Assembly: GCF_030410485.1 (NCBI RefSeq)
Contig: NZ_JAUHHC010000002.1
Span: 868,001-932,000 of the forward strand
Direction of reading: 5' to 3'
Length of the DNA: 64,000 nt
Origin: Roseateles violae
GTDB lineage: Bacteria; Pseudomonadota; Gammaproteobacteria; Burkholderiales; Burkholderiaceae_C
This document shows, piece by piece, positions 1-9,533 of the stretch. The position numbers were made by a program, and so were the translations under genes. Positions within the stretch are counted from its first letter, which is position 1; each line of letters begins with the position of its first letter. The notes beneath the pieces were generated by a model, which made no database searches, was not told the origin of the DNA, and worked only from the letters and a program-made list of their open reading frames with translations.

Positions 1-2
1 TG

Positions 3-1889
3 TTCGAGGACACGCCGGAGTTCGTGGCCCGCCACATCATCCGCGAGGCCAAGAGCTACCTCGATGGCCTGGCGCCGCCCTTCTTCAAGGCGCTGATGGA
101 CTATGCGCAGGACGGCTCGTACTCCTGGCACTGCCCCGGCCACTCCGGCGGCGTCGCCTTCCTGAAGAGCCCGGTCGGCCAGATGTTCCACCAGTTCTTC
201 GGCGAGAACATGCTGCGCGCCGACGTCTGCAACGCCGTCGAGGAACTGGGCCAACTGCTGGACCACACCGGTCCGGTCGCCGCCTCGGAGAAGAATGCCG
301 CGCGCATCTTCAATGCCGACCACTGCTTCTTCGTTACCAACGGCACCAGCACCAGCAACAAGATGGTCTGGCACCACACGGTGGCGCCGGGCGACGTGGT
401 GGTCGTCGACCGCAACTGCCACAAGTCCATCCTGCACTCGATCATCATGACCGGCGCCGTGCCGGTGTTCATGACGCCGACCCGCAACCACTACGGCATC
501 ATCGGCCCGATTCCCGAGAGCGAGTTCTCGCCCGAGACGATCAAGAAGAAGATCGCCAAGAACCCGCTGCTCAAGGGCGTGGACGCGAAGAAGGTCAAGC
601 CGCGCATCATGACCCTGACGCAGTCGACCTACGACGGCGTGCTCTACAACACCGAGACGATCAAGAGCAAGCTCGACGGCTGGATCGACACCTTGCATTT
701 CGACGAGGCCTGGCTGCCGCATGCGGCCTTCCACAACTTCTACGGTTCCTACCACGCGATGGGCAAGAACCGGCCGCGCCCGAAGACCGCGATGGTCTAT
801 GCAACGCAGTCGACGCACAAGCTGCTGGCGGGCCTGAGCCAGGCCTCGCAGGTGCTGGTGCAGGACTCCCAGAACGTCAAGCTGGACAAGCATCTGTTCA
901 ACGAGGCGTACCTGATGCACACCTCGACCAGCCCGCAATACTCGATCATCGCCAGCTGCGACGTCGCCGCCGCGATGATGGAGCCGCCCGGCGGTACCGC
1001 CCTGGTCGAGGAGAGCATCTCCGAAGCGCTGGACTTCCGCCGCGCGATGCGCAAGGTCGAGAAGGACTACGGCAAGAAGGACTGGTGGTTCAAGGTCTGG
1101 GGGCCGGACAAGCTGGTCGAAGAGGGCGTCGGCAAGCCGGCCGACTGGATGCTCAAGGCCAACGAGAAGTGGCACGGCTTCGGCTCGATCGCCTCCGGCT
1201 TCAATATGCTGGACCCGATCAAGTCGACCATCATCACGCCGGGGCTGGACATGAGCGGCAAGTTCGCCGCCACCGGCATCCCGGCGTCCATCGTCACCAA
1301 GTTCCTGGCCGAGCATGGCGTCGTCGTCGAGAAGACGGGGCTGTATTCCTTTTTCATCATGTTCACCATCGGCATCACCAAGGGCCGCTGGAACACACTG
1401 CTGACCGCCTTGCAGCAGTTCAAGGACGACTACGACAAGAACGCGCCGCTGTGGCGCATCATGCCGGAGTTCTGCGCCGCCCAGCCGCGCTACGAGCGCA
1501 TGGGCCTGCGCGATCTGTGCCAGAGCATCCACCAGGCCTATGCCCAGGGAGATATCGCCCGCCTGACGACCGAGGTCTATCTGTCCGATCTCGAGCCGGC
1601 GATGAAGCCCAGCGATGCCTATGCCTGCATCGCGCATCGCAAGACCGAGCGCGTCGAGATCGACCAGCTGGAAGGCCGCGTGACGACCTCGCTCTTGACG
1701 CCGTACCCGCCGGGCATCCCGCTGCTGATCCCGGGCGAGCGTTTCAACAAGAAGATCGTCGACTACCTGAAATTCACGCGCGAGTTCAACGTCCGCTTCC
1801 CGGGCTTCGCAACCGATGTGCATGGGCTGGTGGCCGAGGCCGGCGAGGACGGCCGCACGCGCTATTTCGTCGACTGCGTGGCAGGCTGA
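3..1889 (+). CDS. Orn/Lys/Arg decarboxylase, class III PLP family (5'-truncated by window edge)
   Basis: Fold-type I PLP decarboxylase of the biosynthetic/inducible arginine-lysine-ornithine decarboxylase family, which releases CO2 from a basic amino acid to give a polyamine precursor or consume protons. The frame is open from the first complete codon at position 3 (FEDTPEFVARHI...), so the true start and the N-terminal wing domain lie outside the window; the GTG at 24 is internal. The PLP-binding segment is STHKLLAGLSQ, with the Schiff-base lysine at 819-821, and SYSWHCPGHSGG is the usual entry to the PLP domain. A C-terminal domain is present and ends normally. Substrate (Arg, Lys or Orn) cannot be decided from sequence alone. 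Confidence 0.88.
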   Translation, partial: FEDTPEFVARHIIREAKSYLDGLAPPFFKALMDYAQDGSYSWHCPGHSGGVAFLKSPVGQMFHQFFGENMLRADVCNAVEELGQLLDHTGPVAASEKNAARIFNADHCFFVTNGTSTSNKMVWHHTVAPGDVVVVDRNCHKSILHSIIMTGAVPVFMTPTRNHYGIIGPIPESEFSPETIKKKIAKNPLLKGVDAKKVKPRIMTLTQSTYDGVLYNTETIKSKLDGWIDTLHFDEAWLPHAAFHNFYGSYHAMGKNRPRPKTAMVYATQSTHKLLAGLSQASQVLVQDSQNVKLDKHLFNEAYLMHTSTSPQYSIIASCDVAAAMMEPPGGTALVEESISEALDFRRAMRKVEKDYGKKDWWFKVWGPDKLVEEGVGKPADWMLKANEKWHGFGSIASGFNMLDPIKSTIITPGLDMSGKFAATGIPASIVTKFLAEHGVVVEKTGLYSFFIMFTIGITKGRWNTLLTALQQFKDDYDKNAPLWRIMPEFCAAQPRYERMGLRDLCQSIHQAYAQGDIARLTTEVYLSDLEPAMKPSDAYACIAHRKTERVEIDQLEGRVTTSLLTPYPPGIPLLIPGERFNKKIVDYLKFTREFNVRFPGFATDVHGLVAEAGEDGRTRYFVDCVAG

Positions 1890-1905
1890 ATGCGGCCCGC
1901 TCAAT

Positions 1906-1934
1906 AAAAAAAACGGGGCCCGCGGGCCCCGTTT
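1906..1934. terminator. Shared intrinsic terminator between the decarboxylase gene and fabI
   Basis: A perfect 24-bp palindrome (AAACGGGGCCCG and its complement, 1911-1934) lies between two convergent genes. On the minus strand the stem is followed by eight T residues (the A-run at 1906-1913), a textbook terminator for fabI. On the plus strand the tail is only TTTCTC, so it probably works less well for the decarboxylase gene. Confidence 0.85.
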
Positions 1935-1954
1935 CTCATCGTGCCGGCAGGCGC

Positions 1955-2737
1955 TCAGGCCTCGCCCGCCAGGGCGACATGGCTGAAGCCGCCATCCACA
2001 TAGATGATTTCGGAGCTGATGCCGCCGGCCAGGTCCGAGAACAGGAAGGCGGCGGTATTGCCGACGTCGTCGATCGTCACATTGCGGCGGATCGGCGTCG
2101 TCGCCGCAAAGGCGCTCAGCAGCTTGCCGAAGTCCTTGATGCCGGAGGCGGCCAGGGTCTTGATCGGGCCGGCCGAGATGCCGTTGACGCGCACGCCCTT
2201 GCTGCCCAGCGAATAGGCCAGGTAGCGCACGCTGGCTTCCAGCGAGGCCTTGGCCAGGCCCATGGTGTTGTAGTTCGGCACGAAACGATCGGCGCCCAGA
2301 TAGCTCAGGGTCAGCAGCGAGGCGCCGGCGCGCAGGCGCGGCGCGGCCGCCTTGGCCATGGCCGGGAAGCTGTAGGCCGAGATGTCGTGGGCGATGCGGA
2401 AGTTCTCGCGCGAGAGACCGTCGAGGAAGTCGCCGGCGATCGCTTCGCGCGGTGCAAAGCCGATCGAATGGACGAAGCCATCGAATTCGGGCCAGCTTTC
2501 GCCCAGTTGTGCGAACAGCCGTTCGATCTGGGCATCGTCGCCAACATCGCAGTCGAACACCAGATTGGAGCCGAATTCGGCGGCGAATTCGGTGATGCGC
2601 TCCTTGAAGCGCTCACCAACGTAGCTGAAGGCCAGCTCGGCGCCCTCGCGGTGGCAGGCTTTGGCGATGCCATACGCGATCGAGCGGTTGGACAGCACAC
2701 CCGTGATCAGCAGTCGCTTGCCGGCGAGAAAACCCAT
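1955..2737 (-). CDS. fabI: Enoyl-[acyl-carrier-protein] reductase (NADH) FabI
   Basis: Catalyses the last step of each type II fatty-acid elongation cycle, reducing trans-2-enoyl-ACP with NADH in the cytoplasm. The 260-residue length is normal. The SDR cofactor motif of the FabI branch ([16 protein letters not shown], residues 11-26) is present. Tyr146, Tyr156 and Lys163 fall at the same numbers as the catalytic residues known from E. coli FabI (Y-x6-K). It is a stand-alone minus-strand gene, convergent with the decarboxylase and divergent from the rimP operon, with a strong terminator at its 3' end. Confidence 0.97.
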   Translation of the reverse strand: MGFLAGKRLLITGVLSNRSIAYGIAKACHREGAELAFSYVGERFKERITEFAAEFGSNLVFDCDVGDDAQIERLFAQLGESWPEFDGFVHSIGFAPREAIAGDFLDGLSRENFRIAHDISAYSFPAMAKAAAPRLRAGASLLTLSYLGADRFVPNYNTMGLAKASLEASVRYLAYSLGSKGVRVNGISAGPIKTLAASGIKDFGKLLSAFAATTPIRRNVTIDDVGNTAAFLFSDLAGGISSEIIYVDGGFSHVALAGEA

Positions 2738-2805
2738 ATTGGCTCCTTGTCATTGAAAGAGGGCAGGATTTTGGCATGGGCTTGGCGCTTGACAAGCCTG
2801 GCGGC

Positions 2806-2834
2806 TTGCCGGCATGAGGCTTGCATAGTACAAT
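2806..2834 (+). promoter_or_regulatory. Sigma-70-type promoter of the rimP-nusA-infB operon
   Basis: TTGCCG (2806-2811), a 17-base spacer and TACAAT (2829-2834) form a near-consensus sigma-70 promoter. Transcription would begin near 2841, immediately before the structured leader. A second TTGACA at 2789 has no matching -10 at 17 bases. Called by eye. Confidence 0.6.
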
Positions 2835-2842
2835 CCCTGCTT

Positions 2843-2950
2843 CGCTGACGGGCTCCTCGCTGGACTCGGAGGCAGGCCGCAGCGGCGGGTCGCATAGACC
2901 GGCACGCCGCGGTCAGTGAGGTGGGCGGATTCATCCAGCCCATTTTTTTT
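2843..2950 (+). promoter_or_regulatory. Structured rimP leader ending in an intrinsic terminator (putative attenuator)
   Basis: The leader can fold as a multi-branched RNA. A closing stem pairs 2843-2849 (CGCTGAC) with 2912-2918 (GTCAGTG, one G-U pair). An inner hairpin pairs GCGGCG (2882-2887) with CGCCGC (2905-2910). A second inner hairpin lies around 2853-2873. Directly after it, TGGGCGGA...TCCAGCCCA (2922-2942) plus eight T residues (2943-2950) makes a convincing intrinsic terminator 61 bases before the rimP start. A terminator between the operon promoter and its first gene implies attenuation or antitermination. In E. coli the equivalent nusA operon is autoregulated through leader terminators; a similar role here is inference. 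Confidence 0.6.
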
Positions 2951-3011
2951 GCTTGAACGACTTTTGCCCCGAGGCATTGAAACCGCCGGAACCCGAAAAG
3001 ATACACGACGC

Positions 3012-3614
3012 ATGAATTGGCAAGCTTCCGTTGAGACAACCGTGACCGGTCTCGGTTACGAACTGGTGGACTGCGAACGCAGTGCCGCGGGATTGCTGCG
3101 CGTGTACATCGACAAGCTGCCGGAAGCGGCGGCGGCCGGCGAGCTGATCAATGTCGACGACTGCGAGCGCGTGACGCGCCAGCTGCAGTATGTGCTGGAG
3201 GTCGAGAACGTGCCCTACGAACGGCTGGAGGTTTCCTCGCCGGGCATGGACCGTCCGCTGCGCAAGGAAGCCGACTATGTCCGCTTCGCCGGACAGGAGG
3301 TCGCGCTGACCCTGAAGCAGCCCTTCCAGGGGCGCAAGAAATACCAGGGCGTGCTGAGCGCGCAGCCGGCCGAGCTGGGCCAGGGCTGGCGCATCGTGTT
3401 CGGCGATGGCGAGGTCGAACAGGCGATGGATTTTTCCCTTGAAGAGGTTCGCGAGGCGCGTCTGGTGCCGGTGAGCCCGTTCAAGGGGCGCAACAGCGGC
3501 AAGAAGCCGGCCCCGGCGAAGAAGAAATCGGGTGGCGCAGCGAAGAAGAAAACGGGTGCTGCCGCCCTGGGGCGCAAAACGGATGACAAGGTACACGGAG
3601 GTCTAGATCAATGA
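3012..3614 (+). CDS. rimP: Ribosome maturation factor RimP
   Basis: Cytoplasmic factor needed for maturation of the 30S subunit. The 200-residue protein starts at [22 protein letters not shown]. The frame stays open further upstream to 2916, but that region is the leader and its terminator, so ATG 3012 is the realistic start. The RimP core contains the typical [12 protein letters not shown] segment (about residues 80-90) followed by the SH3-like C-terminal domain. An unusual extra tail of about 40 residues, rich in Lys and Ala, may bind RNA. It overlaps nusA by 4 bases (ATGA). Confidence 0.95.
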   Translation: MNWQASVETTVTGLGYELVDCERSAAGLLRVYIDKLPEAAAAGELINVDDCERVTRQLQYVLEVENVPYERLEVSSPGMDRPLRKEADYVRFAGQEVALTLKQPFQGRKKYQGVLSAQPAELGQGWRIVFGDGEVEQAMDFSLEEVREARLVPVSPFKGRNSGKKPAPAKKKSGGAAKKKTGAAALGRKTDDKVHGGLDQ

Positions 3615-5089
3615 ACCGCGAACTGTTGATGCTGGTGGACGCGATTTCGCGCGAGAAGAGCGTGGAGCGCGATGTCGTGTTCGGTGCCGTCGAAGCGGCG
3701 CTGGCCTCGGCCACCAAGAAGCTTTATGGCGGTGAGGCCGACATCCGCGTCTCCGTGGATCGTGACTCCGGCGAGTACGAAACCTTCCGCCGCTGGCATG
3801 TCGTGCCCAACGAGGCCGGCCTGCAGATCCCCGATGCCGAAATCCTGCTGTTCGAGGCGCAGGAGCAGATCGCGGACATCGAGATCGACGACCATATCGA
3901 GGAACCGGTCGAGTCGGTGCCGATCGGCCGCATCGGCGCCCAGGCCGCCAAGCAGGTGATCCTGCAGAAGATCCGCGACGCCGAGCGCGAGCAGCTGCTG
4001 AACGACTTCCTGTCGCGCGGCGAGAAGATCTTCGTCGGCACGGTCAAGCGCCTGGACAAGGGCGACATCATTGCCGAGTCCGGCCGCGTCGAGGGCCGCC
4101 TGAAGCGCGGCGAGATGATTCCGAAGGAAAACCTGCGCACCGGCGATCGCGTCCGCGCGGTGATCCTGGGCATCGACCCGACCCAGCGCGGCCCGCAGAT
4201 CATGCTCTCGCGCTCCTCGCCCGAGTTCATGAAGGAGCTGTTCGCCCAGGAAGTGCCCGAGATCGAGCAGGGCCTCTTGGAGATCAAGAGCTGCGCCCGC
4301 GATGCCGGCAGCCGCGCCAAGATCGCCGTGCTGAGCCATGACAAGCGGGTCGACCCGATCGGCACCTGCGTCGGCGTGCGCGGCTCGCGCGTCAACGGCG
4401 TGACCAATGAGCTGGCCGGCGAGCGCGTGGACATCGTGCTGTGGTCGGAAGACCCGGCCCAGTTCGTCATCGGCGCGCTGGCCCCGGCCAATGTGCAGTC
4501 CATCGTCGTCGACGAAGAGCGCCACGCGATGGACGTGGTGGTCGACGAGGAGAACCTCGCGATCGCGATCGGCCGCGGCGGCCAGAACGTGCGCCTGGCC
4601 TCGGAGCTGACCGGCTGGCGCATCAACATCATGTCGGCCGAGGAATCGGCGGCCAAGCATGAGCAGGAATCGGAATCGGTGCGCAAGCTCTTCGTCGAGA
4701 AGCTCGACGTCGATGGCGAGGTTGCCGACATCCTGATCGCCGAGGGCTTCACCAGCCTGGAAGAAGTTGCCTATGTGCCGATGCAGGAAATGCTGGAGAT
4801 CGAGGCCTTCGACGAGGACACCGTCAACGAGCTGCGCACCCGTGCCAAGGATGCGCTGCTGACGATGGAGATCGCCCGCGAGGAGAAGGTCGAGGAGGTC
4901 TCGCAAGACCTGCGCGATCTGGACGGCATGACCCCCGAGCTGGTCGGCAAGCTGGCCGCCGGCGACATCCACACCCGCGACGATCTGGCCGATCTGGCCG
5001 TCGACGAACTGGTCGAACTGGCCGGCATGGACGAGGCCGCGGCCCGTGCGCTGATCATGAAGGCCCGTGAACATTGGTTCACCGCCTGA
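3611..5089 (+). CDS. nusA: Transcription termination/antitermination factor NusA
   Basis: RNA-polymerase-associated elongation factor controlling pausing, termination and antitermination. The 492-residue protein has the NusA N-terminal domain (about 1-125), an S1 domain (about 135-200), two KH domains (about 230-345, including [16 protein letters not shown]) and two C-terminal acidic helix-hairpin-helix repeats (about 365-490), the arrangement found in proteobacterial NusA. Its start overlaps the rimP stop, and infB follows after 55 bases, as in the conserved rimP-nusA-infB operon. Confidence 0.98.
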   Translation: MNRELLMLVDAISREKSVERDVVFGAVEAALASATKKLYGGEADIRVSVDRDSGEYETFRRWHVVPNEAGLQIPDAEILLFEAQEQIADIEIDDHIEEPVESVPIGRIGAQAAKQVILQKIRDAEREQLLNDFLSRGEKIFVGTVKRLDKGDIIAESGRVEGRLKRGEMIPKENLRTGDRVRAVILGIDPTQRGPQIMLSRSSPEFMKELFAQEVPEIEQGLLEIKSCARDAGSRAKIAVLSHDKRVDPIGTCVGVRGSRVNGVTNELAGERVDIVLWSEDPAQFVIGALAPANVQSIVVDEERHAMDVVVDEENLAIAIGRGGQNVRLASELTGWRINIMSAEESAAKHEQESESVRKLFVEKLDVDGEVADILIAEGFTSLEEVAYVPMQEMLEIEAFDEDTVNELRTRAKDALLTMEIAREEKVEEVSQDLRDLDGMTPELVGKLAAGDIHTRDDLADLAVDELVELAGMDEAAARALIMKAREHWFTA

Positions 5090-5144
5090 TCGCCAGCAGA
5101 GACCGACACGCCGCCCAGCATCGAAATAAGTTAAGGATTCAACA

Positions 5145-8123
5145 ATGGCTGTGACCACCGTCGCCCAGTTCGCCGCAGAGCTGCAAAGGCCTGCGAGCAC
5201 GCTGCTTGAGCAGCTGCAAGCAGCGGGCGTCAAGAAGGCGTCCACCGAGGACGCGCTGAACGAGGCCGACAAGGAGCGCCTGCTGGACTACCTGCGCACC
5301 GCGCATGGCACCGGCAGCCCCGAGCGCAAGAAGATCACGCTGACCCGCAAGTCGACCAGCGAGATCAAGCAGGCCGATGCCAGCGGCAAGGCGCGCACGA
5401 TCCAGGTCGAGGTCCGCAAGAAGCGCACCTTCGTCAAGATGGAAGGCGCGAGCGCCGCCGACGAGGCGAGCGCCGCCGCGGCCGAGGAGGCCGAGCTGCA
5501 ACGCCGCCAGGCCGAGGCCCAGGCCCAGGCCGACGCGCTGCGCCGTCAGGAAGAAGAGCTCGCCGCACGCATGCGCGAGCGTGAGGAAGCAGAGCGGGCC
5601 GCCCGCGAGGCCGAGGAACAGCGTCGCCAGGAGAAGCTGGCCGCCGAGGCGCGTGCCGCCGAGGAGGCCGCCGTCCGCGCCGCCGAGGAAGCGGCCGCCG
5701 CCAAGGCGAGCAAGCCGCGCCAGACCGCCGAGGCCGCCGCCCAGGAAGCCGCCGCGCTGAACAAGGCCGCCGCCGCCAAGCGCGCCGCCCCCGCAGCGGC
5801 CCCGGTCGAGCCGCCGCCCGCCGCCGTCGCACCTGCGCCGGTGGAGGCTGCGGCCGCCCCGGCTGCACCGGCCGAAGCGCCGAAGCCGGCGCTGCGCGTC
5901 GTCAAGGCCGTCGATGTCGGCGCCGAGGAAAAGCAGAAGCAGGTCGACCTGGAGCGCCGCCGCAAGGCCGCCGAGGCCGAGGCTGCGGCCATCCGGGCGA
6001 TGATGAACAAGCCCAAGGCGGTGATGGTCGCCAAGAAGGAAGAGCCGAAGCCGGCCGAGACGCCCAAGGAAGGCATCAAGGGCACGATCCACAAGAAGGT
6101 CGGTGCCCCGGGCGCGCCCGGCACCACGACCGCCGCCACGGCCAAGCCGGGCGACAAGAAATCGGTCAAGTCCGAGAAGCTGTCGTCCAGCTGGGCCGAC
6201 GATGCGAAGAAGCGCGGCGTCAAGCCCGGCGCGACCGCCGCTCCGGGTGCGCGTTCGTCGGCCGGTGGCTGGCGGGCGCCGACGCGCGGTGGCGCCGGTG
6301 GCCGTCGCGGCCGCGACGACCGCAATGGCGCGCCCTCGTCCTTCGTGGCCCCGGTCGAGCAGCAGGTGCAGGAGGTCCATGTGCCCGAGACGATCTCGGT
6401 GGCCGACCTCGCGCACAAAATGTCGGTCAAGGCCTCCGAGGTCATCAAGAAGCTGATGCAGCTGGGCCAGATGGTCACCATCAACCAGCAGCTGGACCAG
6501 GAGACGGCGATGATCGTCGTCGAGGAAATGGGCCACAAGGCCTTTGCCGCCAAGCTGGACGATCCGGACGCCTTCCTCGAGGAAGAGGGCGCCGCCGGCG
6601 ATCAGCACGAGCTGCTGCCGCGCGCACCGGTCGTCACCGTCATGGGTCACGTCGACCACGGCAAGACCTCGCTGCTGGACTACATCCGCCGCGCCCGTGT
6701 GGCGGCGGGCGAGGCCGGCGGCATCACGCAGCACATCGGCGCCTACCACGTCGACACGCCGCGCGGCATGATCACCTTCCTGGACACCCCGGGTCACGCG
6801 GCCTTCACGCAGATGCGTGCCCGCGGCGCCAAGGCGACCGACATCGTCATCCTGGTCTGCGCGGCCGACGACGGCGTGATGCCGCAGACCAAGGAAGCGA
6901 TCGCCCATGCGAAGGCGGCCGGCGTGCCCATCGTGGTCGCCATGACCAAGATCGACAAGCCGGACTCGAACGTCGAGCGCGTCAAGAGCGAGCTGGTGGC
7001 CGAAGAAGTCGTGCCGGAAGAGTTCGGCGGCGACGCGCCCTTCGTCGGCGTCTCGTCCAAGACCGGCCAGGGCGTCGACGAACTGCTGGAGCAGGTGCTG
7101 CTGCAGGCCGAGGTGCTGGAGCTGAAGGCCGCCAAGGATTCGATGGCCAAGGGTCTGGTGATCGAAGCCAAGCTGGACAAGGGCCGCGGCCCGGTCGCGA
7201 CCATCCTGGTGCAGACCGGCACGCTCAAGCGTGGCGACATCGTGCTGGCCGGTTCGACCTATGGTCGCGTGCGCGCGATGCTGGATGAGGACGGCAAGCC
7301 GACCAACGAGGCCGGCCCGTCGATTCCGGTCGAGATTCAGGGCCTGACCGAGGTGCCGCAGGCCGGCGACGAGTTCATGGTGCTGGCCGACGAGCGCCGG
7401 GCGCGCGAGATCGCGACCTTCCGCTCGGGCAAGTACCGCGACGTCAAGCTGGCCAAGCAGCAGGCCGCCAAGCTGGAGAATATGTTCTCCGACATGGCCG
7501 CCGGCGATGTGCAGACCCTGCCGCTGATCATCAAGGCCGACGTGCAGGGCTCGCAGGAGGCGCTGGCTTCCTCACTGCTCAAGCTGTCGACCGACGAGGT
7601 CAAGGTGCAGATCGTGCACGCGGCGGTCGGTGGCATCAGCGAGAGCGACGTCAATCTGGCGATCGCCTCCAAGGCCATCATCATCGGCTTCAATGTGCGT
7701 GCCGACGCCGGTGCGCGCAAGCTGGCCGAGGGCAATGGCGTCGACCTGCGCTACTACAACATCATCTACGACGCCGTCGATGAGGTGAAGGCGGCAATGG
7801 GTGGCATGCTGGCGCCGGAGCAGAAGGAAGAGGCGCTGGGCACGGCGGAGATCCGCACCGTGTTCGTCGCCTCCAAGATCGGCACGGTGGCCGGTTCGAT
7901 GGTCACCTCCGGCCTGGTGCGCCGCGGTGCGCGCTTCCGCCTGCTGCGCGAGAACGTGGTCATCTACACCGGCGAGGTCGAATCGGTCCGCCGCATGAAG
8001 GACGACGTCCGCGAAGTCAAGGAAGGCTTCGAGTGCGGTATCAAGCTGAAGAACTACAACGACATTGCCGAGGGCGATCAGCTGGAGTTCTTCGAGATCA
8101 AGGAAGTCGCCCGCACGCTGTAA
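5145..8123 (+). CDS. infB: Translation initiation factor IF-2
   Basis: GTPase that places initiator fMet-tRNA on the 30S subunit and promotes 70S joining. The 992 residues comprise an N-terminal IF2 domain, a long Ala/Glu/Lys/Arg-rich low-complexity region (about 90-380, coiled-coil-like), a second conserved N-domain (about 410-460) and the GTPase core. G1 is GHVDHGKT at residues 501-508, G3 is DTPGH and G4 is TKID; domains II-IV follow. SD-like AAGGATT lies 8 bases before the ATG. Third gene of the operon. Confidence 0.98.
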   Translation: MAVTTVAQFAAELQRPASTLLEQLQAAGVKKASTEDALNEADKERLLDYLRTAHGTGSPERKKITLTRKSTSEIKQADASGKARTIQVEVRKKRTFVKMEGASAADEASAAAAEEAELQRRQAEAQAQADALRRQEEELAARMREREEAERAAREAEEQRRQEKLAAEARAAEEAAVRAAEEAAAAKASKPRQTAEAAAQEAAALNKAAAAKRAAPAAAPVEPPPAAVAPAPVEAAAAPAAPAEAPKPALRVVKAVDVGAEEKQKQVDLERRRKAAEAEAAAIRAMMNKPKAVMVAKKEEPKPAETPKEGIKGTIHKKVGAPGAPGTTTAATAKPGDKKSVKSEKLSSSWADDAKKRGVKPGATAAPGARSSAGGWRAPTRGGAGGRRGRDDRNGAPSSFVAPVEQQVQEVHVPETISVADLAHKMSVKASEVIKKLMQLGQMVTINQQLDQETAMIVVEEMGHKAFAAKLDDPDAFLEEEGAAGDQHELLPRAPVVTVMGHVDHGKTSLLDYIRRARVAAGEAGGITQHIGAYHVDTPRGMITFLDTPGHAAFTQMRARGAKATDIVILVCAADDGVMPQTKEAIAHAKAAGVPIVVAMTKIDKPDSNVERVKSELVAEEVVPEEFGGDAPFVGVSSKTGQGVDELLEQVLLQAEVLELKAAKDSMAKGLVIEAKLDKGRGPVATILVQTGTLKRGDIVLAGSTYGRVRAMLDEDGKPTNEAGPSIPVEIQGLTEVPQAGDEFMVLADERRAREIATFRSGKYRDVKLAKQQAAKLENMFSDMAAGDVQTLPLIIKADVQGSQEALASSLLKLSTDEVKVQIVHAAVGGISESDVNLAIASKAIIIGFNVRADAGARKLAEGNGVDLRYYNIIYDAVDEVKAAMGGMLAPEQKEEALGTAEIRTVFVASKIGTVAGSMVTSGLVRRGARFRLLRENVVIYTGEVESVRRMKDDVREVKEGFECGIKLKNYNDIAEGDQLEFFEIKEVARTL

Positions 8124-8141
8124 GCGCCAAGCCGTGCTAGG

Positions 8142-8173
8142 TGGAAACCCCGCCCTTGGGCGGGGTTCGCCAC
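8142..8173 (+). terminator. GC-rich hairpin between infB and rbfA (weak or no terminator)
   Basis: AACCCCGCC (8147-8155) pairs perfectly with GGCGGGGTT (8159-8167) around a 3-base loop, and GTGG/CCAC extend the stem. No T-run follows, and the rbfA ribosome-binding site begins only 9 bases after the hairpin core. It more likely stabilises the upstream message or tunes rbfA expression than terminates fully. Confidence 0.5.
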
Positions 8174-8190
8174 TTCAGGAGTTGATGAAG

Positions 8191-8571
8191 ATGCGACATA
8201 AACGAGCCATCCCGAACCGCGGTTTCCGCGTTGCCGACCAGATCCAGCGCGATCTGGCCGAGCTGATCCGCGAGCTGAAGGATCCGCGCGTGCGGATGCC
8301 GACGATCAATGCGGTCGAGGTGACGCCCGACTATGCGCATGCCAAGGTTTTCTTTTCGGTGCTGATCGGCGATCCGCAGGAGACCGAGGAGGCGCTGAAC
8401 GAGGCCGCCGGCTTCCTGCGCAACGGCCTGTTCAAGCGCCTGCAGATCCACACGGTTCCCAGCCTGCATTTCCATTTCGACCGCACGACCGAGCGCGCGG
8501 CCGAGATGAGCGCCCTGATCTCCAAGGCCAACGCGACGCGCGCGCTGGACGACGAAGAGCCCAACGACTGA
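8191..8571 (+). CDS. rbfA: 30S ribosome-binding factor RbfA
   Basis: Small KH-fold protein acting late in 16S rRNA processing and 30S assembly. The sequence from [19 protein letters not shown] matches the usual RbfA N-terminus, and the protein ends in an acidic tail (126 residues in all). AGGAG at 8177-8181 sits 9 bases before ATG 8191 but only 3 before the in-frame ATG 8185, so 8191 is preferred. truB begins 1 base after the stop codon, which implies coupled translation. Confidence 0.95.
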   Translation: MRHKRAIPNRGFRVADQIQRDLAELIRELKDPRVRMPTINAVEVTPDYAHAKVFFSVLIGDPQETEEALNEAAGFLRNGLFKRLQIHTVPSLHFHFDRTTERAAEMSALISKANATRALDDEEPND

Positions 8572-8572
8572 G

Positions 8573-9511
8573 ATGAACGCGCCCGCCCGTCAACGCATCC
8601 AGCGCCGTGCCGTGCACGGCGTGCTGCTGCTGGACAAGCCCCTGGGCCTGTCCAGCAACGATGCCTTGCAGAAGGCCAAATGGCTGCTGCGCGCCGAGAA
8701 GGCCGGCCACACCGGCACGCTCGATCCGCTGGCGACGGGCCTCTTGCCGCTGTGCTTCGGCGCCGGCACCAAGTTCAGCCAGGTCAGCCTCGATGCCGAC
8801 AAGGGCTATCTGGCCACCCTGCAGCTGGGCATCACGACGACCACCGGCGACGCCGAGGGCGAGGTGCTGGAGCGCCGCGAACCGAACGCGACGCGGGCGC
8901 AGATCGAGGTCATCGTTGCCCGCTTCATCGGCGAGATCGAGCAGGTGCCGCCGATGTACTCGGCACTGAAGCACGAGGGCCGGCCGCTGTACGAGTACGC
9001 GCGTGCCGGCATCCACATCGAGCGCCCCTCGCGCCGGGTGACGATCCATCGCGCCGACATCGTCGCGTTCGAGAATGGCCTGCTGACGCTGGACGTGGCC
9101 TGCAGCAAGGGCACCTACATCCGCACGCTGGCCGAGGATATCGGCCGTGCGCTCGGCTGCGGCGCCTCGCTGGCCGCGCTGCGGCGCACGAAATCGGGAC
9201 CGCTGACGGTCGAACAGGCGATCAGCCTGGACGCGCTGGCGGCCATGAGCGAACAGGAGCGTGAAGCCTTGCTTCACCCCCCCGACTCGCTGCTGGCCGA
9301 CTGGCCCTCGCTGTCGCTGGACGGCGAGGAGGCCGCGCGCTTCCTGACCGGCCTGCGCCGGCGGGTCCAGGCGCAGGACGCGATCAATGTCCGCGTCTAC
9401 GGGCCGCAACCGAAAGCCTTCCTGGGCAGCGCCCACATCCAGTCCGGCGAACTGATCGCCGACCGTCTTCTGAGCCCGCAAGAGGTCGACAGCCTCTTGG
9501 GCGCCGTCTGA
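8573..9511 (+). CDS. truB: tRNA pseudouridine(55) synthase TruB
   Basis: Converts U55 in the T-loop of tRNAs to pseudouridine. The 312-residue protein carries the catalytic motif GHTGTLDPLATGLLP (residues 45-59), with Asp51 as the nucleophile. The conserved YSALKHEGRPLYEYAR and CSKGTYIRTLAEDIG segments are also present, followed by a PUA-like C-terminus. It directly follows rbfA, as in most proteobacteria. Confidence 0.97.
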   Translation: MNAPARQRIQRRAVHGVLLLDKPLGLSSNDALQKAKWLLRAEKAGHTGTLDPLATGLLPLCFGAGTKFSQVSLDADKGYLATLQLGITTTTGDAEGEVLERREPNATRAQIEVIVARFIGEIEQVPPMYSALKHEGRPLYEYARAGIHIERPSRRVTIHRADIVAFENGLLTLDVACSKGTYIRTLAEDIGRALGCGASLAALRRTKSGPLTVEQAISLDALAAMSEQEREALLHPPDSLLADWPSLSLDGEEAARFLTGLRRRVQAQDAINVRVYGPQPKAFLGSAHIQSGELIADRLLSPQEVDSLLGAV

Positions 9512-9533
9512 GTTTCATGAAAGAAAGAGTCGT

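Noticed and set aside
2840-2920. A tRNA gene upstream of rimP, as metY in E. coli
   Set aside because: The hairpins do not form a cloverleaf: no T-loop GTTCRA sequence, no anticodon stem of proper size and no CCA end.
3608-5272. Minus-strand open frame opposite nusA
   Set aside because: Complete overlap with nusA, no motif, and Asp/His/Leu-rich composition typical of antisense frames.
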